Source of the DNA: Baekduia soli
GTDB taxonomy: Bacteria; Actinomycetota; Thermoleophilia; Solirubrobacterales; Solirubrobacteraceae
Length of the DNA: 64,000 bases
Direction of reading: 5' to 3'
Assembly: GCF_007970665.1 (NCBI RefSeq)
Contig: NZ_CP042430.1
Location: 1,488,001 to 1,552,000 of the forward strand
Below the pieces are notes generated by a model. That model ran no database searches, was not told the DNA's origin, and was given only the letters and a program-made list of their open reading frames with translations. Of the stretch, positions 62,458 to 64,000 are shown in pieces (position 1 is the stretch's first letter; the number at the start of each line of letters is the position of its first letter). A program made the position numbers and the translations under genes.

Positions 62458-63000
62458 ATGACCGCCGAACCGCAGGAAGCCCCCAAGATCTGGCGCGGGA
62501 GGTTCTTCGAGGACTTCGAGGTCGGAGACGTCTTCCGCAGCCGCCTGGGGCGCACCGTCACCGAGGTCGACAACATCTGGTTCACGTGCCTGACGATGAA
62601 CACCAACCAGATGCACTTCAACACCGACTACTCCAAGGGCACGCGCTTCGGCAAGCCCCTGGTGAACTCGTGCCTGACGCTGGCCATCATCGCCGGCCTC
62701 TCGGTCCCGGACACGAGCGAGAACGGCACCGCCAACCTGGGCTGGACGGACATCAAGCTCCCCAACCCCGTCTTCGCCGGCGACACGCTGTACGCCGAGA
62801 GCGAGATCCTGGGCCTGCGCGAGTCCTCCTCGCGGCCCAACGTGGGCATCGTCTCCCTGCGCACGCGCGGGATCAACCAGGACGGCGTGGTCATCATGGA
62901 GTACCTGCGCACGTTCATGTGCTACCGCCGCGACGCGCCGGAGGTCCAGGACCAGTTCCCCAAGGTCGAGTCCGACTGGACCGTGGGAGAGCCGGGATGA
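62458..63000 (+). CDS. MaoC-type dehydratase
   Basis: A 180-residue single hot-dog hydratase. FEDFEVGDVFRSRLGRTVTE, DNIWFTCLTMNTNQMHFNTD and FGKPLVNSCLTLAIIAGLSV match the mesaconyl/methylmalyl-CoA dehydratase-like branch; the usual D-x4-H is altered to N-TNQMHF with the His kept. ATG 62458 follows AGGAGCAGG. It overlaps the MmgE/PrpD start (ATGA). A substrate with a branched dicarboxyl-CoA is possible. Confidence 0.88.
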   Translation: MTAEPQEAPKIWRGRFFEDFEVGDVFRSRLGRTVTEVDNIWFTCLTMNTNQMHFNTDYSKGTRFGKPLVNSCLTLAIIAGLSVPDTSENGTANLGWTDIKLPNPVFAGDTLYAESEILGLRESSSRPNVGIVSLRTRGINQDGVVIMEYLRTFMCYRRDAPEVQDQFPKVESDWTVGEPG

Positions 63001-64000
63001 CCGCCGCCGAGGCCCTCGCCGGCTTCGGGGAGGCGCTGACCTACGACGCCGTTCCGCCGGAGGTCGCGCACCGCGCGAAGCTGGGGCTGCTGGACGTCGT
63101 CGGCTGCGCGCTGGCCGCCAGCGCGGCCGGCGCCGGCACCCAGGCCCAGGCGCTCGTCCTCGACGAGCAGGGCGCCGGGCCGGCGGAGCTGTGGGACACC
63201 GGCACCGGCACGACCCCGTCGGGGGCGGCGCTGGCCAACGGCATGCTCGGCCACGCGCTGGACTTCGACGACACGCACCCGGCCGCGATGATCCACGTCT
63301 CGACGGTCGTGGCCCCCGCCGCGGTCGCCGTCGGCCAGGCCCGCGGCGCCACCGGGCGCGACCTCGTCGTCGCGCTCGTCGCCGGGACCGAGGCCACGAC
63401 GCGCCTCGGGCTCGCGACGCCGGGCGCGTTCCACGAGCGCGGGCTGCACCCGACGTCGGTGTGCGGCGTCTTCGGCGGGGCGCTGGCCGTGGCCGGCCTG
63501 CTCGGGCTGGACCGCGCGCAGACCACCGCGGCGCTGGGCATCGCGGGCAGCACGGCCTCCGGGCTGTTCGAGTTCCTGGCCGACGGGTCGGCGACCAAGC
63601 CGTTCCACGCGGGCTGGGCCGCCCACGCCTCGGTCGTCGCGGCCGGGATGGCGCGGCTGGGCGCGACCGGCCCCGCCTCGGTGCTGGAGGGGCGCTTCGG
63701 CCTGTTCCGCGCCGTGCTGGGCCAGGAGGCCGACGAGGCGCTGCGCGAGCAGGTCGCCGACCTCGGCGAGCGCTGGGAGACCCTGGCGATGGCCATCAAG
63801 CCCTACCCGGCGTGCCACCTGACCCACGCCGCGATGGACGGTGCCCAGCAGCTGCACCGCCGCGGGCTGCGCGCGGAGGACGTGGCGTCCGTGCAACTCC
63901 GGGTGCCCGAGGCGGCGGTGGGCATCGTGCTCGAGCCCGCCGCGCGCAAGGCGCGGCCCGACACGCCCTACGAGGCGAAGTTCAGCCTGCCCTTCTCCGT
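62997..64000 (+). CDS. MmgE/PrpD-family protein (cut by window edge)
   Basis: At least 334 residues; the right edge cuts it. KLGLLDVVGCALAASAAGAG, GHALDFDDTHPAAMIHVSTV (DFDDTH motif) and FEFLADGSATKPFHAGWAAH (catalytic-site region), then KPYPACHLTHAAMDG identify the 2-methylcitrate dehydratase/aconitate-decarboxylase-like fold. Members dehydrate, isomerise or decarboxylate tricarboxylates. ATG 62997 overlaps the MaoC stop. Last visible gene of the operon beginning at 60366. Confidence 0.92.
   Translation, partial: MTAAEALAGFGEALTYDAVPPEVAHRAKLGLLDVVGCALAASAAGAGTQAQALVLDEQGAGPAELWDTGTGTTPSGAALANGMLGHALDFDDTHPAAMIHVSTVVAPAAVAVGQARGATGRDLVVALVAGTEATTRLGLATPGAFHERGLHPTSVCGVFGGALAVAGLLGLDRAQTTAALGIAGSTASGLFEFLADGSATKPFHAGWAAHASVVAAGMARLGATGPASVLEGRFGLFRAVLGQEADEALREQVADLGERWETLAMAIKPYPACHLTHAAMDGAQQLHRRGLRAEDVASVQLRVPEAAVGIVLEPAARKARPDTPYEAKFSLPFS

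Noticed and set aside
62458-63000. Riboswitch or attenuator before the MaoC gene
   Set aside because: The 54-bp gap holds only a ribosome binding site and no stable hairpin.

Overview
The window is bacterial chromosome with very high GC (third codon positions almost always G or C). It carries an F420-dependent glucose-6-phosphate dehydrogenase, a second F420-type luciferase-family oxidoreductase, one MmpL-type exporter, many acyl-CoA enzymes and short start-proximal -10 boxes. This points to an actinobacterium, most probably class Thermoleophilia (Solirubrobacterales-like); the class is an inference. I see no rRNA, insertion sequence, integrase, phage gene or CRISPR array. There is one tRNA, tRNA-Ser(GGA). 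Both edge genes are cut.

Layout: 0-6.2 kb holds a cut PAS-GAF sensor, an isocitrate-lyase-superfamily lyase with a MaoC hydratase, and divergently a tightly coupled operon of D-hydantoinase, M20 carbamoyl-amino-acid hydrolase and F420 oxidoreductase. A 387-bp noncoding gap between convergent genes (6194-6580) contains twin palindromes and a direct repeat. 6.6-12.3 kb has a lipoprotein, a glyoxalase-fold protein, a two-gene GMC dehydrogenase, a secreted Nod19/cupredoxin copper protein and a TetR regulator. 12.2-17.2 kb has a GT2-GtrA / PMT glycosyltransferase pair and a second GMC oxidoreductase. 17.4-22.7 kb has metY-metX, an EamA exporter, fgd and an SDR. 22.8-31.2 kb has a STAS protein, an M29 aminopeptidase, tRNA-Ser, small proteins, HU, a 991-residue secreted repeat protein and an ACAD10/11-like dehydrogenase. 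31.5-39.7 kb has a GNAT, an MFS exporter, a lipoate-ligase-like protein, a LysR regulator, a two-component pair, a small secreted protein and an MmpL exporter.

39.9-46.5 kb is a pyruvate dehydrogenase operon (GntR regulator, homodimeric E1, E2, and E3 with its own lipoyl domain). 46.5-49.7 kb is deoC with two aldehyde dehydrogenases, the second lacking a catalytic domain. 49.7-51.9 kb is an electrophile/quinone-response unit resembling Bacillus MhqR-MhqO-MhqD, with three copies of one operator. A GGDEF-EAL gene at 52.0-53.75 kb is broken by a one-base frameshift. 53.7-64 kb is a catabolic island: acyl-CoA dehydrogenase, HyuA, HyuB with an acetone-carboxylase-gamma-like tail, GntR regulator, CoA transferase, SDR, MaoC hydratase and MmgE/PrpD.

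The metabolic theme is scavenging: cyclic amides, organic acids through CoA thioesters, deoxynucleosides and alcohols feed acetyl-CoA, while Fgd supplies F420H2. The least explained items are the 6.2-6.6 kb gap, the four-repeat secreted protein, the HyuB fusion and the operators shared by the 55-64 kb island.
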